Source: an uncultured Bacteroidia bacterium
GTDB lineage: Bacteria > Bacteroidota > Bacteroidia > Bacteroidales > Prolixibacteraceae
Assembly (NCBI GenBank): GCA_903902325.1
Contig: CAIUUO010000297.1
Span: forward strand, 1 to 44,505
Direction: 5' to 3'
DNA: 44,505 nt
Under the pieces are notes generated by a model that was given only the letters and a program-made list of their open reading frames with translations, was not told the origin of the DNA and did no database searches. The position numbers were made by a program, and so were the translations under genes. Below, piece after piece: positions 10,061-19,104 of the stretch (position 1 is the first letter of the stretch; each line of letters begins with the position of its first letter).

Positions 10061-10100
10061 AAAAAGCCGGGCATCCGCAGAGAGTTGCTCTCCGGATGCC
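10061..10100 (-). terminator. Terminator-like hairpin in the rpoB-rpoC gap
   Basis: On the minus strand GGCATCCG (10093-10100) pairs with CGGATGCC (10070-10077). An inner GAGAG/CTCTC stem, a TTG-type loop and a 2-nt bulge sit inside. It is followed by CGG and a CTTTTT run (A tract 10061-10065). It begins 12 nt after the rpoB stop codon and has the form of an intrinsic terminator or attenuator. Confidence 0.65.
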
Positions 10101-10111
10101 TGACAAAGCTT

Positions 10112-13100
10112 TTATTCTAAGTTCACACTTAATCCCAGTCCCCTGAGTTCGTGCAACAGAACGTTTAATGACTCCGGAATTCCAGGCTGTGGCATTGGAT
10201 CCCCTTTGACGATGGCCTCATATGCCTTGGCACGGCCCATTACGTCATCGGATTTCACGGTCAGGATTTCCTGCAGGATGTTGGATGCACCGAATGCTTC
10301 GAGGGCCCAAACCTCCATTTCACCGAAACGCTGTCCGCCGAACTGAGCTTTACCTCCGAGAGGCTGCTGGGTAATCAGTGAATAAGGTCCGATAGAACGT
10401 GCGTGCATCTTATCTTCCACCATGTGGCCCAATTTCAGCATGTAGATCACACCAACAGTTGCCGGCTGGTCAAATTGCTCGCCTGTTTCACCGTCGTGCA
10501 GCCAGGTCTTTCCAAATCTTGAAACGCCTGCTTTTTCAGTATATTCAGTGATCTGATCGAGTGTAGCACCATCGAAGATCGGAGTAGCAAACTTCACTCC
10601 AAGCTCTTTACCGGCCCATCCAAGAACAGTCTCGTAAATCTGTCCAAGGTTCATACGTGAAGGAACACCCAGCGGATTCAGAACGATGTCAACAGGTGTA
10701 CCGTCGGAAAGGAAAGGCATGTCTTCGTCGCGTACGATTCTCGAAACGATACCCTTGTTTCCATGGCGTCCTGCCATCTTATCACCAATCTGCAGTTTCC
10801 GCTTTTTAGCGATGTAAACTTTGGCCAGCTGAAGGATTCCTGCAGGCAGCTCATCCCCGATGGTCACGTTGTAACGCTTCCTGCGGGCCACTGCTTCAGC
10901 CTCCTTGTATTTCATGATGAAATTGTTGACAAGCGCGTAAATCATGTCGTTCTTGTCCTTGTCGGTTGTCCACTTTCCAGGATTAACATTCAGATAATCA
11001 ATCATCTGAAGTTGTTTCTGCGTGAATTTAACTCCCTTGGGAATCAAATCGGTGTTGAAATAATCCTTCACGCCCTGGGATGTTTTGCCGTTCACAAGGT
11101 TGAACAGTTTTTCTACCAGAATATCCCTCAATTTATTGGTCTCGACTTCAAAGTCGCGGTCAATCTGCTCGAGCAGCGGTTTTGTAGCTACCTTGCCTTT
11201 TTTCTCCTTGACCACCCTTGAGAAGAGTTTCTTGTCAATCACTACACCATTGAGTGACGGAGAAGCTTTCAATGAAGCATCTTTCACGTCTCCAGCCTTG
11301 TCACCAAAAATGGCGCGCAGCAATTTTTCTTCAGGTGAAGGATCGGATTCTCCCTTTGGAGTAATCTTTCCAATCAGGATATCTCCCGGTTTTACGATGG
11401 CACCAATACGGATCAATCCGTTTTCATCGAGGTTGCGGGTAGCTTCCTCGCTGACATTCGGAATGTCGGAAGTAAACTCTTCCGAACCGCGTTTGGTATC
11501 GCGAACCTCCAGTGAATATTCATCCACATGGATGGACGTGAAGATGTCGTCGCGGACGATCCTTTCGGAGATTACAATGGCATCCTCGTAGTTGTATCCC
11601 TGCCAGGGCATGAAAGCTACCTTGAGGTTGCGTCCAAGTGCAAGCTCACCGCCCGCAGTTGCATAACCTTCGGTCATAATATCACCGGCTTCCACCCGCA
11701 TTCCCTTTTTAACCATTGGTTTAAGGTCGATACAGGTACCCTGGTTGGTTTTCTTGTATTTGGGAAGGTTGTATGTTTTAGTTTCGAGATCGAAACTAAC
11801 ATAACGCTCCTCCTCAGTCATATCATAACGAACGACGATTTTATCGGCGTCAACATATTCAATAGTTCCCGGACCTTCGGCCACAATATTGATACGTGCA
11901 TCCTTAGCGATATTGCGCTCAAGACCCGTACCTACAATCGGAGACTCAGGACGCATCAGCGGAACAGCCTGGCGCATCATGTTCGAACCCATAAGCGCAC
12001 GGTTGGCATCATCATGCTCAAGGAAGGTAATGAGCGAAGCTGCGATCGAAGCGATCTGGTTAGGACCAACGTCCATCAGGTCTGCATCTTCACGGTTAGC
12101 CAGCGGATAATCGGCATCCAGACGGGCTTTTACCTTTGGATTGATGAAACGTCCATCTGCATCTATCAAAGCGTTAGCCTGTGCAATAATCTTTCCTTCT
12201 TCTTCTTCCGCAGTATAATAGGTAACGTCATCATTGTTCAGATTAACTTTCCCATGATCAGACTTACGGTACGGAGTAGAGATAAAACCAAGGTTGTTGA
12301 TTTTGGCAAACACACAGAGTGAGGAAATCAATCCGATATTTGGTCCCTCCGGTGTCTCAATCGGACACAAACGGCCATAGTGAGTATAGTGAACGTCACG
12401 CACCTCGAAACCGGCTCTTTCTCGTGAAAGACCGCCTGGCCCCAAAGCTGACATACGACGTTTGTGCGTCATTTCTGCCAGTGGATTGGTCTGATCCATG
12501 AACTGCGACAAGGCATTGGTACCGAAGAATGAATTGATCACGGAAGACAAGGTCTTTGAATTGATCAGATCAATCGGCGTAAATACTTCATTGTCACGAA
12601 CATTCATCCTCTCGCGAATGGTTCTGGCCATTCTTGCCAGACCTACGGCAAACTGAGTAAACATCTGTTCCCCAACAGTTCTTACACGTCTGTTTGACAA
12701 GTGGTCGATGTCATCCACGTCCGTTTTGGAATTCACAAGCTTGATAAGATACTTGATAATCTCGATGATATCGTGGTTGGTTAACACACGGGTGGTCATC
12801 TCGATATTCAGACCCAGTTTCTTGTTTATCCTGTAACGGCCTACTTCTCCCAAATCGTAACGCACTTCGGAGAAGAACAATTTATCGATCACATCCCTTG
12901 CAGTTGCCTCATCCGGTGGTTCAGAGTTCCTGAGTTGACGGTAGATGTAAAGCACAGCTTCCTTTTCGGAGTTACACTGGTCTTTCTGCAAGGTGTTGTA
13001 AATGATGGCATAGTCACCGTTTACCGCATCCTCTTTGTGCAAAAGGATGGTTTTGGAACCGGATTCAATGATTTCATCCACATGTTCATTGGTGATGACC

Positions 13101-13915
13101 ACTTCACGGTCGACAATCACCTCATTTCTTTCGATGGAGACTACCTCGCCGGTATCTTCATCCACGAAATCCTCCACCCAGGTTTTCAAAACACGGGCAG
13201 CCAATTTCCTTCCGACAACCTTTTTGAGGGCTGCCTTCGAAATTTTAATCTCATCCGCGAGATCAAAAATTTCCAGAATATCTTTATCGCTTTCGTATCC
13301 GATCGCACGCAAAAGTGTAGTTACGGGTAACTTTTTCTTACGGTCGATGTAGGCATACATCACGTTGTTGATGTCTGTTGCAAATTCAATCCAGGATCCC
13401 TTGAAAGGAATTACCCGGGCAGAATAAAGCTTCGTGCCATTGGCATGAACGCTCTGTCCGAAGAAAACTCCGGGAGAACGGTGAAGTTGGGAAACAACGA
13501 CTCTTTCAGCGCCATTGATCACGAAGGACCCGGTCTGAGTCATGTACGGAACAGTTCCCAGATAAACATCCTGAACTACGGTATCAAAATCCTCGTGCTC
13601 TGGATCGGTGCAGAACAATTTGAGCTTAGCTTTTAACGGAACGCTAAAAGTAAGTCCGCGCTCGATACACTCTTCAATACTGTATCTGGGAGGATCGACC
13701 TGGTAGTCAATAAACTCCAGGACAAAATTATTTCTTGTATCTGAGATAGGGAAATTCTCTTGAAAGACCTTATAAAGACCTTCATTTTTGCGATCTTCCG
13801 GAGAGGTTCCCAACTGGAAAAATTCTTTGAAAGCCTTAATTTGAACTTCCAGGAAATCGGGATATTCAAATCTGCTTTTGGTGGACGCAAAACTAATCCT
13901 TTGTTGTGTATTCAT
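10112..13915 (-). CDS. rpoB: DNA-directed RNA polymerase subunit beta
   Basis: With ATG 13915 ('[13 protein letters not shown]') the protein has 1267 residues; a TTG nine bases upstream is less likely. The rifampicin pocket at about 464-495 reads '[11 protein letters not shown]' then '[16 protein letters not shown]', with Asp474, His484, Arg487, Ser489 and Leu491 in the sensitive state. The Ala at the position of E. coli Ser522 is normal for this phylum. 'VHYTHYGR' (Tyr instead of Pro) is also a Bacteroidota hallmark. The C-terminal clamp region '[14 protein letters not shown]' is intact. It lies downstream of rplL across a 107-nt gap that contains a 13-bp hairpin. Identity is certain. Confidence 0.99.
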   Translation of the reverse strand: MNTQQRISFASTKSRFEYPDFLEVQIKAFKEFFQLGTSPEDRKNEGLYKVFQENFPISDTRNNFVLEFIDYQVDPPRYSIEECIERGLTFSVPLKAKLKLFCTDPEHEDFDTVVQDVYLGTVPYMTQTGSFVINGAERVVVSQLHRSPGVFFGQSVHANGTKLYSARVIPFKGSWIEFATDINNVMYAYIDRKKKLPVTTLLRAIGYESDKDILEIFDLADEIKISKAALKKVVGRKLAARVLKTWVEDFVDEDTGEVVSIERNEVIVDREVVITNEHVDEIIESGSKTILLHKEDAVNGDYAIIYNTLQKDQCNSEKEAVLYIYRQLRNSEPPDEATARDVIDKLFFSEVRYDLGEVGRYRINKKLGLNIEMTTRVLTNHDIIEIIKYLIKLVNSKTDVDDIDHLSNRRVRTVGEQMFTQFAVGLARMARTIRERMNVRDNEVFTPIDLINSKTLSSVINSFFGTNALSQFMDQTNPLAEMTHKRRMSALGPGGLSRERAGFEVRDVHYTHYGRLCPIETPEGPNIGLISSLCVFAKINNLGFISTPYRKSDHGKVNLNNDDVTYYTAEEEEGKIIAQANALIDADGRFINPKVKARLDADYPLANREDADLMDVGPNQIASIAASLITFLEHDDANRALMGSNMMRQAVPLMRPESPIVGTGLERNIAKDARINIVAEGPGTIEYVDADKIVVRYDMTEEERYVSFDLETKTYNLPKYKKTNQGTCIDLKPMVKKGMRVEAGDIMTEGYATAGGELALGRNLKVAFMPWQGYNYEDAIVISERIVRDDIFTSIHVDEYSLEVRDTKRGSEEFTSDIPNVSEEATRNLDENGLIRIGAIVKPGDILIGKITPKGESDPSPEEKLLRAIFGDKAGDVKDASLKASPSLNGVVIDKKLFSRVVKEKKGKVATKPLLEQIDRDFEVETNKLRDILVEKLFNLVNGKTSQGVKDYFNTDLIPKGVKFTQKQLQMIDYLNVNPGKWTTDKDKNDMIYALVNNFIMKYKEAEAVARRKRYNVTIGDELPAGILQLAKVYIAKKRKLQIGDKMAGRHGNKGIVSRIVRDEDMPFLSDGTPVDIVLNPLGVPSRMNLGQIYETVLGWAGKELGVKFATPIFDGATLDQITEYTEKAGVSRFGKTWLHDGETGEQFDQPATVGVIYMLKLGHMVEDKMHARSIGPYSLITQQPLGGKAQFGGQRFGEMEVWALEAFGASNILQEILTVKSDDVMGRAKAYEAIVKGDPMPQPGIPESLNVLLHELRGLGLSVNLE

Positions 13916-13949
13916 TGAGGGCAATAGCTACCAAATTAAGGAACCAAAA

Positions 13950-13994
13950 TAAAAACATAAAAGGGTTTAGAATCCCTTGGGGGGATTCTAAACC
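13950..13994 (-). terminator. Attenuator/terminator hairpin between rplL and rpoB
   Basis: GGTTTAGAATCCC (13964-13976) and GGGATTCTAAACC (13982-13994) form a perfect 13-bp stem with a 5-nt loop. On the minus strand it is followed by CCTTTTATGTTTTTATTTTGG. It lies 28 nt past the rplL stop codon. The position matches the known rplL-rpoB attenuator of enterobacteria, although the sequence is unrelated. Confidence 0.75.
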
Positions 13995-14022
13995 GCTATA
14001 ACCTACCAGGACAGGTTAATTC

Positions 14023-14400
14023 CTATCTGATTTCAACTTCAGCTCCTGCTTCTTCAAGCGCAGCTTTCAGTGATTCTGCTTCTTCTTTTGAAACTTTTTC
14101 TTTGATCGCTTTTGGTGCAGCGTCGACCAAATCCTTTGCTTCTTTCAAACCAATACCTGCGAGGTCTTTAACCAATTTCACAACAGCAAGTTTGGATTGG
14201 CCGCCGAATTTGAGGATTACATCAAATTCACTTTTTTCGACCGGTTCTGCAGCTTCTGCTGCTACTGGTGCTGCTGACACTGCAACGGCTGCTGCAGCTG
14301 GTTCAATACCGTATTCTGATTTGAGGATACCTGCAAGTTCGTTAACGTCTTTGACAGTCAGGTTAACTAATTCTTCTGCAAGTTTTTTAAGATCTGCCAT
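14023..14400 (-). CDS. rplL: 50S ribosomal protein L7/L12
   Basis: The 125-residue stalk protein has three parts: an N-terminal dimerisation helix region ('[20 protein letters not shown]'), an Ala/Val/Pro-rich hinge (about residues 36-55), and the conserved C-terminal domain '[20 protein letters not shown]' with '[18 protein letters not shown]', which recruits translation factors. It follows rplJ by 52 nt, in keeping with the L10-(L7/L12)4 stalk complex. A strong hairpin follows it before rpoB, probably letting ribosomal genes be transcribed more than the polymerase genes. Confidence 0.98.
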   Translation of the reverse strand: MADLKKLAEELVNLTVKDVNELAGILKSEYGIEPAAAAVAVSAAPVAAEAAEPVEKSEFDVILKFGGQSKLAVVKLVKDLAGIGLKEAKDLVDAAPKAIKEKVSKEEAESLKAALEEAGAEVEIR

Positions 14401-14452
14401 ACTACTTGAGATTTTAAATATTAATGGATTGTTTTCTTACTTTAATTTTTGC

Positions 14453-14974
14453 TTATGCGTTGCGTGTTTCCAATGTTTTCAACACGCCTGAAATGGTCTG
14501 ACCTCCTGATTGAAGAGCAGAAACAACATTTTTGATTGGCGATTGCAACAACGTAATAATGCCACCGATAAGTTCTTCTTTTGATTTGATGTCGATCAAT
14601 GCATCCAGTTGGTTTTCTCCTATATAAGCGCATTCTTCAACAAATGCAGCCTTGAATACAGGTTTCTTGTTCTTTTTGGCAAACTCTTTGATGAGCTTGG
14701 CAGGAACATTTCCGGTATTGGAAAAAAGTACGGATGTACTGTCTTTAAGTACGTCGTAAAGTTCAGAGGCATTCTTGTTAGAACTCTCTAGCGCTTTACG
14801 GAGGAGTGTATTCTTTACTACAACCAGTTTTACTTCGCGTTTGCTACACAATCTTCTCAGATTACTTGTAATCTCGGCGTTCAGACCTGAGATATCGGCA
14901 ATGTAAAAATGGTTGTATGAATTGATCTCATTGGTCAATTGTTCAATAACCTCTATTTTATCTGATCTTTTCAT
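14453..14974 (-). CDS. rplJ: 50S ribosomal protein L10
   Basis: A 173-residue L10 with 'FYIADISGLNAEITSNLRR' and 'EVKLVVVKNTLLRKAL' near the N terminus (rRNA-binding globular domain) and a C-terminal helix region that would carry L7/L12 dimers. It starts 9 nt after rplA and belongs to the rplKAJL unit. In other bacteria L10 or L10-L12 represses its own mRNA; I did not identify a specific leader structure in the short rplA-rplJ gap, so autoregulation here is unproven. Confidence 0.98.
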   Translation of the reverse strand: MKRSDKIEVIEQLTNEINSYNHFYIADISGLNAEITSNLRRLCSKREVKLVVVKNTLLRKALESSNKNASELYDVLKDSTSVLFSNTGNVPAKLIKEFAKKNKKPVFKAAFVEECAYIGENQLDALIDIKSKEELIGGIITLLQSPIKNVVSALQSGGQTISGVLKTLETRNA

Positions 14975-14983
14975 TGCAACTAT

Positions 14984-15682
14984 TTAACTTTCCAGGCAGG
15001 ATTTAGGCTCTACCTGAATGCCGGGGCTCATGGTGCTGGAGAGGTAAATACTTTTGATGTAAGTACCTTTTGCAGCTGAGGGTTTTAATTTCTGAATCGT
15101 GTGAACAAATTCCCTTGCATTTTCAACAATCTTGGTTGGATCGAAAGAAACTTTTCCGACGGAAGTGTGTACGATACCGAATTTGTCTACCTTAAAATCG
15201 ATCTTACCCATCTTGACTTCTTTGATGGCTTTTCCGACTTCCATGGTAACGGTACCGCTTTTGGGGTTAGGCATCAGGCCTCTTGGGCCCAATATACGAC
15301 CAAGTGCACCTACTTTTCCCATCACAGGAGGCATCGTAATGATGACATCAACATCGGTCCAACCACCTTTGATTTTATCGATGTAATCGTCAAGACCTAC
15401 GAAGTCAGCACCTGCTTCAGTAGCTTCAGCCTCCTTGTCAGGAGTGACCAAAGCCAGAACACGTACTTCTTTCCCTGTTCCATGGGGCAAAGTTACTACA
15501 CCACGAACCATCTGATTAGCTTTCCGAGGATCTACTCCCAGGCGGACATCAATGTCAACGGAAGCGTCAAACTTGGTAAAGGTGATATCCTTTATCATGC
15601 CGGCGGCTTCGCGCAATTCATAGATTTTCCCGGCCTCGAGTTTCTCCAATGCAGCTTTCTTATTCTTGGTAACTTTTGCCAT
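14984..15682 (-). CDS. rplA: 50S ribosomal protein L1
   Basis: This is a 232-residue L1 of normal length. The sequence includes '[20 protein letters not shown]', '[16 protein letters not shown]' and '[20 protein letters not shown]', the most conserved L1 segment contacting 23S rRNA at the stalk base. It lies between rplK (16 nt upstream) and rplJ (9 nt downstream) in one transcription unit. L1 commonly acts as translational repressor of rplKA by binding an mRNA mimic of its rRNA site. The last residues ('VEPKSCLES') are less conserved. Confidence 0.98.
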   Translation of the reverse strand: MAKVTKNKKAALEKLEAGKIYELREAAGMIKDITFTKFDASVDIDVRLGVDPRKANQMVRGVVTLPHGTGKEVRVLALVTPDKEAEATEAGADFVGLDDYIDKIKGGWTDVDVIITMPPVMGKVGALGRILGPRGLMPNPKSGTVTMEVGKAIKEVKMGKIDFKVDKFGIVHTSVGKVSFDPTKIVENAREFVHTIQKLKPSAAKGTYIKSIYLSSTMSPGIQVEPKSCLES

Positions 15683-15698
15683 TTAACCTTAACTTTTA

Positions 15699-16142
15699 TT
15701 AGTTATTAAAAGGTGATTGCCCTGTTACGGTTATCCCCATACTTCTTGCAGTACCTGCTACCATGCGCATACCTGCTTCAACCGAAAAGCAATTAAGGTC
15801 AGGCATTTTAATCTCTGCAATCTCTCTTACCTGATCCCAGGTAACCGATCCGACTTTCTTTAGGTGAGGCTCCGCAGATCCTGATTTGACCTTTGTTGCT
15901 TCAAGAAGTTGAATGGCCACCGGCGGCGTTTTTACCACAAAGTCAAACGACTTATCGGCAAAAACCGTGATGACGACCGGCAATACCTTACCGGCCTGAT
16001 CCTGGGTCCTGGCGTTGAATGCTTTACAGAACTGCATGATGTTCACACCCTTTGATCCCAACGCGGGACCTACCGGAGGTGAAGGATTTGCTGCACCACC
16101 TTTGATCTGTAACTTGATAAATCCAGCAATTTCTTTAGCCAT
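15699..16142 (-). CDS. rplK: 50S ribosomal protein L11
   Basis: The 147-residue L11 has the canonical N-terminal '[20 protein letters not shown]' with '[15 protein letters not shown]', and the C-terminal rRNA-binding part with '[20 protein letters not shown]' and '[11 protein letters not shown]'. It forms the GTPase-associated centre with 23S rRNA helices 43/44 and is the classical thiostrepton-site protein. It sits 23 nt after nusG. Confidence 0.98.
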   Translation of the reverse strand: MAKEIAGFIKLQIKGGAANPSPPVGPALGSKGVNIMQFCKAFNARTQDQAGKVLPVVITVFADKSFDFVVKTPPVAIQLLEATKVKSGSAEPHLKKVGSVTWDQVREIAEIKMPDLNCFSVEAGMRMVAGTARSMGITVTGQSPFNN

Positions 16143-16165
16143 AACGTTTTATAAAAAAATTTACT

Positions 16166-16714
16166 TTACTCCTTTTCCACTTGCATAAAGCTAAGCTCCA
16201 AGGGGGTTTTACGACCGAAAATCTTCACCATTACCTTCAGTTTCTTACGTTCCGCATTGATTTCCTCAATGGTTCCGTTGAAACCGTTAAATGGTCCGTC
16301 GGTCACTTTTACGGTCTCTCCAACAAAGAATGGCACATCAAAATCTTCGCCGCTTTCCTGAAGCTCATCGACCTTACCCAAAATCCGGTTCACCTCTGCA
16401 AGACGCATGGGAACAGGATCGCCCCCCTTCGTATCACCAAGGAAACCGATTACATTGGGAATGTTTCTGAGCTTGTGTGGAGTTTCTCCTGCCAAGGTGG
16501 CTTCAATCAGAACATATCCGGGGAAAAAATTGCGCTCTTTGGCAACTTTCTTCCCGTTACGAATCTGAAAAACCTTTTCAGTAGGAATTAAGACCTGAGA
16601 AACATACTCCTGAAGACCGCCATTGGCTATCTCATTATCGATATACTCTTTTACCTTCTTCTCTTTACCTCCGATGGCTCTAAGAACATACCACTTGTGT
16701 TGACTTTCGCTCAT
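16166..16714 (-). CDS. nusG: Transcription termination/antitermination factor NusG
   Basis: The 182 residues comprise an N-terminal NGN domain ('[19 protein letters not shown]', '[10 protein letters not shown]', '[20 protein letters not shown]') that binds the RNA polymerase clamp and a C-terminal KOW domain ('[19 protein letters not shown]') that binds Rho or S10. The length indicates the core NusG, not a specialised UpxY-type paralogue of Bacteroides capsule loci. It follows secE by 21 nt, the conserved order. Confidence 0.97.
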   Translation of the reverse strand: MSESQHKWYVLRAIGGKEKKVKEYIDNEIANGGLQEYVSQVLIPTEKVFQIRNGKKVAKERNFFPGYVLIEATLAGETPHKLRNIPNVIGFLGDTKGGDPVPMRLAEVNRILGKVDELQESGEDFDVPFFVGETVKVTDGPFNGFNGTIEEINAERKKLKVMVKIFGRKTPLELSFMQVEKE

Positions 16715-16735
16715 TTGGGATCTCTCCAGGAATAA

Positions 16736-16927
16736 TTAATAGAAAAAACTGTAAACGACCTTCATGACAAATCGGAAAGAAACGTCAATTCCGAAGATCA
16801 ACAGTGCGATTATAAGGGAAGCAACTAATACGACTATTGCACTACCACGCAACTCGTTCCAGCTTGGCCATGAGACCTTCTGGACAAGTTCGGTGTAGGC
16901 TTCAGTGAAATAATTTGATACTTTCAT
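16736..16927 (-). CDS. secE: Preprotein translocase subunit SecE
   Basis: The 63-residue single-span SecE has the conserved amphipathic 'ELVQKVSWPSWNELRGSAIV' ahead of one transmembrane helix (about residues 30-55). It clamps SecY in the Sec translocon. The short one-helix form is standard outside enterobacteria. It sits between tuf and nusG. In many Bacteroidota a tRNA-Trp gene separates tuf and secE; none is intact here. Confidence 0.95.
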   Translation of the reverse strand: MKVSNYFTEAYTELVQKVSWPSWNELRGSAIVVLVASLIIALLIFGIDVSFRFVMKVVYSFFY

Positions 16928-17003
16928 GTGAATTTGAATATATTTTTAGCCGGACAGGAAGAGTCGAACTTACCTTTGCTTCCGACAAGCTATCCGTTGA
17001 TAA

Positions 17004-17029
17004 GAGTCCCGGACCGAAATCCGGGACTC
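17004..17029 (-). terminator. Hairpin after tuf
   Basis: GAGTCCCGGA (17004-17013) pairs perfectly with TCCGGGACTC (17020-17029) around a 6-nt loop. It lies 27 nt past the tuf stop codon on the minus strand. The following bases (TTATC) are not a true T run, so it may be a weak terminator, a processing site or an mRNA-stabilising 3' structure. Confidence 0.6.
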
Positions 17030-17055
17030 CTTATATTGAAGTATTTTACTTCAGC

Positions 17056-18243
17056 TTATTTCAGGATCTCTGTAACCTGACCTGCTCCAACCGTACGTCC
17101 ACCTTCGCGGATAGCGAAACGAAGACCTAAGTTCAGGGCAACAGGGTAAATCAGCTCAACCGTGATGGTAACGTTGTCACCGGGAAGGATCATTTCAGTT
17201 CCTTCAGGAAGATTGATCTCGCCTGTTATGTCCAGTGTACGAATGTAGAACTGAGGACGGTATTTGTTGTGGAATGGAGTGTGACGTCCACCTTCTTCTT
17301 TCTTCAGGATATAAACCTCAGCCTTGAAAGTAGTGTGAGGAGTGATTGATCCGGTTTTGGCCAGAATCATACCACGCTTGATTTCTTTCTTGTCAACGCC
17401 GCGGAGCAACAAACCTACGTTGTCACCTGCCTGACCATCATCAAGAATCTTGCGGAACATTTCAACTCCGGTACAAATTGTCTTGCGGTTTTCAGCTCCA
17501 AGACCAATCAGTTCGATTTCGTCGCCCGTATGAATTTTACCCATTTCAATACGACCAGTTGCAACCGTTCCCCGACCTGTGATTGAGAATACGTCCTCAA
17601 CCGGCATCAGGAATGGTTTGTCAACGTCACGAGGAGGAATTGGAATCCAGGTATCAACTGCATCCATCAGTTCCATTACTTTTTCTTCCCATTGCGGTTC
17701 TCCATTGAGTGCACCCAAAGCCGAACCCTGAATAACCGGTGTATTGTCACCATCAAAGTTATAGAAAGAAAGAAGGTCACGGATTTCCATCTCAACCAGT
17801 TCGAGGATTTCAGGATCTTCAACCATGTCAACCTTGTTCATGAAAACGACCAAACGGGGAACGTTTACCTGACGGGCGAGCAGGATGTGCTCACGAGTCT
17901 GTGGCATAGGACCATCCGTTGCGGCAACAACGATAATAGCACCGTCCATCTGGGCAGCACCAGTTACCATGTTCTTCACGTAGTCAGCGTGACCGGGGCA
18001 GTCAACGTGGGCATAGTGACGATTTGCAGTTGCATACTCAACGTGGGCTGTGTTGATGGTGATACCACGCTCTTTTTCTTCAGGAGCATTGTCGATCGAA
18101 TCGAAAGATTTGATTTCACAAAGTCCTTTTTTGTTCAATACCATAGTAATCGCAGAGGTAAGAGTTGTCTTACCGTGGTCAACGTGACCAATAGTTCCAA
18201 TGTTTACGTGGGGTTTAGACCTGTCGTAATGCGCTTTTGCCAT
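17056..18243 (-). CDS. tuf: Translation elongation factor Tu
   Basis: The 395-residue EF-Tu has G-box motifs in order: 'GHVDHGKT' (19-26), the effector-loop 'RGITI', 'DCPGH', 'NKVD' and 'GSALGAL'. Domains 2 and 3 are complete. It delivers aminoacyl-tRNA to the ribosome as a GTP complex. It is preceded by tRNA-Tyr and tRNA-Gly genes on the same strand and followed by secE, so the tRNAs and tuf probably share a primary transcript. The tuf start is preceded by an AT-rich leader with no Shine-Dalgarno, as usual for highly expressed Bacteroidota genes. Confidence 0.99.
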   Translation of the reverse strand: MAKAHYDRSKPHVNIGTIGHVDHGKTTLTSAITMVLNKKGLCEIKSFDSIDNAPEEKERGITINTAHVEYATANRHYAHVDCPGHADYVKNMVTGAAQMDGAIIVVAATDGPMPQTREHILLARQVNVPRLVVFMNKVDMVEDPEILELVEMEIRDLLSFYNFDGDNTPVIQGSALGALNGEPQWEEKVMELMDAVDTWIPIPPRDVDKPFLMPVEDVFSITGRGTVATGRIEMGKIHTGDEIELIGLGAENRKTICTGVEMFRKILDDGQAGDNVGLLLRGVDKKEIKRGMILAKTGSITPHTTFKAEVYILKKEEGGRHTPFHNKYRPQFYIRTLDITGEINLPEGTEMILPGDNVTITVELIYPVALNLGLRFAIREGGRTVGAGQVTEILK

Positions 18244-18333
18244 AATAAATAATTTTAATTTCTAGTTTTATATATAAATCATCTAATCTCTTAAACCAAC
18301 AGGCTGCAAGCTTTTCACTCACAACCCTTCCAC

Positions 18334-18355
18334 TCTTAGCGGTCACTCGCTAAGA
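18334..18355 (-). promoter_or_regulatory. Hairpin in the tRNA-Gly/tuf leader
   Basis: TCTTAGCG pairs with CGCTAAGA (8 bp, 6-nt loop), 17 nt downstream of the tRNA-Gly gene and about 90 nt before tuf. It could act in tRNA 3' processing or in attenuation between the tRNAs and tuf; there is no T run. Confidence 0.4.
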
Positions 18356-18372
18356 ACATTAAAGCAAATTTG

Positions 18373-18445
18373 AGCGGGAGACGGGACTCAAACCCGCGAC
18401 CCTCAGCTTGGAAGGCTAATGCTCTATCAACTGAGCTACTCCCGC
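18373..18445 (-). tRNA. tRNA-Gly (TCC)
   Basis: A 73-nt cloverleaf: acceptor GCGGGAG/CTCCCGC, D arm GCTC..GAGC, anticodon stem TTAGC/GCTGA with loop CTTCCAA (anticodon TCC), T arm GCGGG TTTGAGT CCCGT, discriminator T. The 3' CCA is not encoded. Confidence 0.95.
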
Positions 18446-18487
18446 TTATAATTGCCCAATTCCGCCCCGGAGTCTACGTCTCGTGCA

Positions 18488-18573
18488 TGGTGGGGAGAGC
18501 AGGATTCGAACCTACGAAGGCATACGCCAGCAGATTTACAGTCTGCCCCAGTTGGCCGCTTTGGTATCTCCCC
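18488..18573 (-). tRNA. tRNA-Tyr (GTA)
   Basis: A class II tRNA: acceptor GGGGAGA/TCTCCCC, anticodon stem GCAGA/TCTGC with loop CTGTAAA (anticodon GTA), a long variable arm, T arm GTAGG TTCGAAT CCTGC, discriminator A. The 3' CCA (18488-18490) is encoded. The mature body is 18491-18573. Confidence 0.96.
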
Positions 18574-18620
18574 TTAACAGGATTGCTCCATTGCGACAAG
18601 AACATCATCAATTCCAAAGA

Positions 18621-18662
18621 GCAAACCATTTTCTCCGATTTTACTCTTCAAAAATGGTTTGC
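18621..18662 (-). repeat. 12-bp inverted repeat at the tRNA-Tyr transcript start
   Basis: GCAAACCATTTT (18621-18632) and AAAATGGTTTGC (18651-18662) are perfect complements with an 18-nt spacer. The outer arm touches the predicted -7 promoter element, so the transcript 5' end could fold, or a protein could bind the palindrome. Confidence 0.6.
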
Positions 18663-18695
18663 AAATTTAAACTATTTTTTTTTCTTAAAATCAAA
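18662..18695 (-). promoter_or_regulatory. Predicted promoter of the tRNA-Tyr/tRNA-Gly/tuf unit
   Basis: On the minus strand TTTG (18692-18695) and TAAATTTG (18662-18669, matching TAnnTTTG) are separated by 22 nt, the arrangement of Bacteroidota sigma-ABfr promoters. Transcription would begin about 80 nt before tRNA-Tyr. Confidence 0.6.
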
Positions 18696-18715
18696 TCAAC
18701 CTACTTTTTTTTAAA

Positions 18716-19018
18716 TTATTTGTTAACGACTTTGGTTTTGTATTTTTCCATCTGTTTTTTCAATGCTTCGACAGTCAAATCTATCGCCTCTTCAAATGTT
18801 TTTGCCTGCTTTTTGGCAAACAAAGGATCGTTGGCCGGAACGGAAAGTTTGATTTCACTAACCTTGTTTTCCCGCTCCTCGTCTTTTTCGAGTTTCAGCA
18901 TGACTTCAGCCCCGATAACACTGTCAAAAAACTGATCCAGTTTGTTTAATCGTTTCTCACAAAAGTCAATCAGTTTTTGATCGGCCTTAAAATGAACAGT
19001 TTGTACTTTTACGTCCAT
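18716..19018 (-). CDS. hpf: Ribosome hibernation promoting factor (short HPF/RaiA family)
   Basis: This 100-residue protein has the S30AE/HPF fold signature: 'VQTVHFKADQKLIDFCEKRL', an acidic-basic middle and 'KQAKTFEEAIDLTVEALKKQ' near the end. It belongs to the short form without the C-terminal dimerisation domain. HPF proteins bind the decoding region of idle 30S subunits and promote 70S inactivation or 100S dimers. It lies between the Xer recombinase gene (86 nt upstream) and the tRNA-Tyr promoter. A mid-stationary or starvation role is family knowledge; regulation is not visible here. Confidence 0.92.
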   Translation of the reverse strand: MDVKVQTVHFKADQKLIDFCEKRLNKLDQFFDSVIGAEVMLKLEKDEERENKVSEIKLSVPANDPLFAKKQAKTFEEAIDLTVEALKKQMEKYKTKVVNK

Positions 19019-19104
19019 AATTTTTCCTCCTCTATTTTACGCTCTTAAATGAGCCTGGTTGTTTGTTATAATTTATGCTTTCCTCCGTGATGAATTTTGT
19101 TGCT

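Noticed and set aside
10763-12322. Long plus-strand open frames antisense to rpoB
   Set aside because: They are shadows of a highly conserved coding frame; no start context or family similarity.
12440-12560. Rifampicin-resistance substitution in rpoB
   Set aside because: The pocket residues are in the sensitive state; the Ala in place of E. coli Ser522 is typical of Bacteroidota.
16928-17055. Intact tRNA-Trp between tuf and secE
   Set aside because: No complete cloverleaf and no CCA anticodon loop; only T-arm and acceptor-like words remain.
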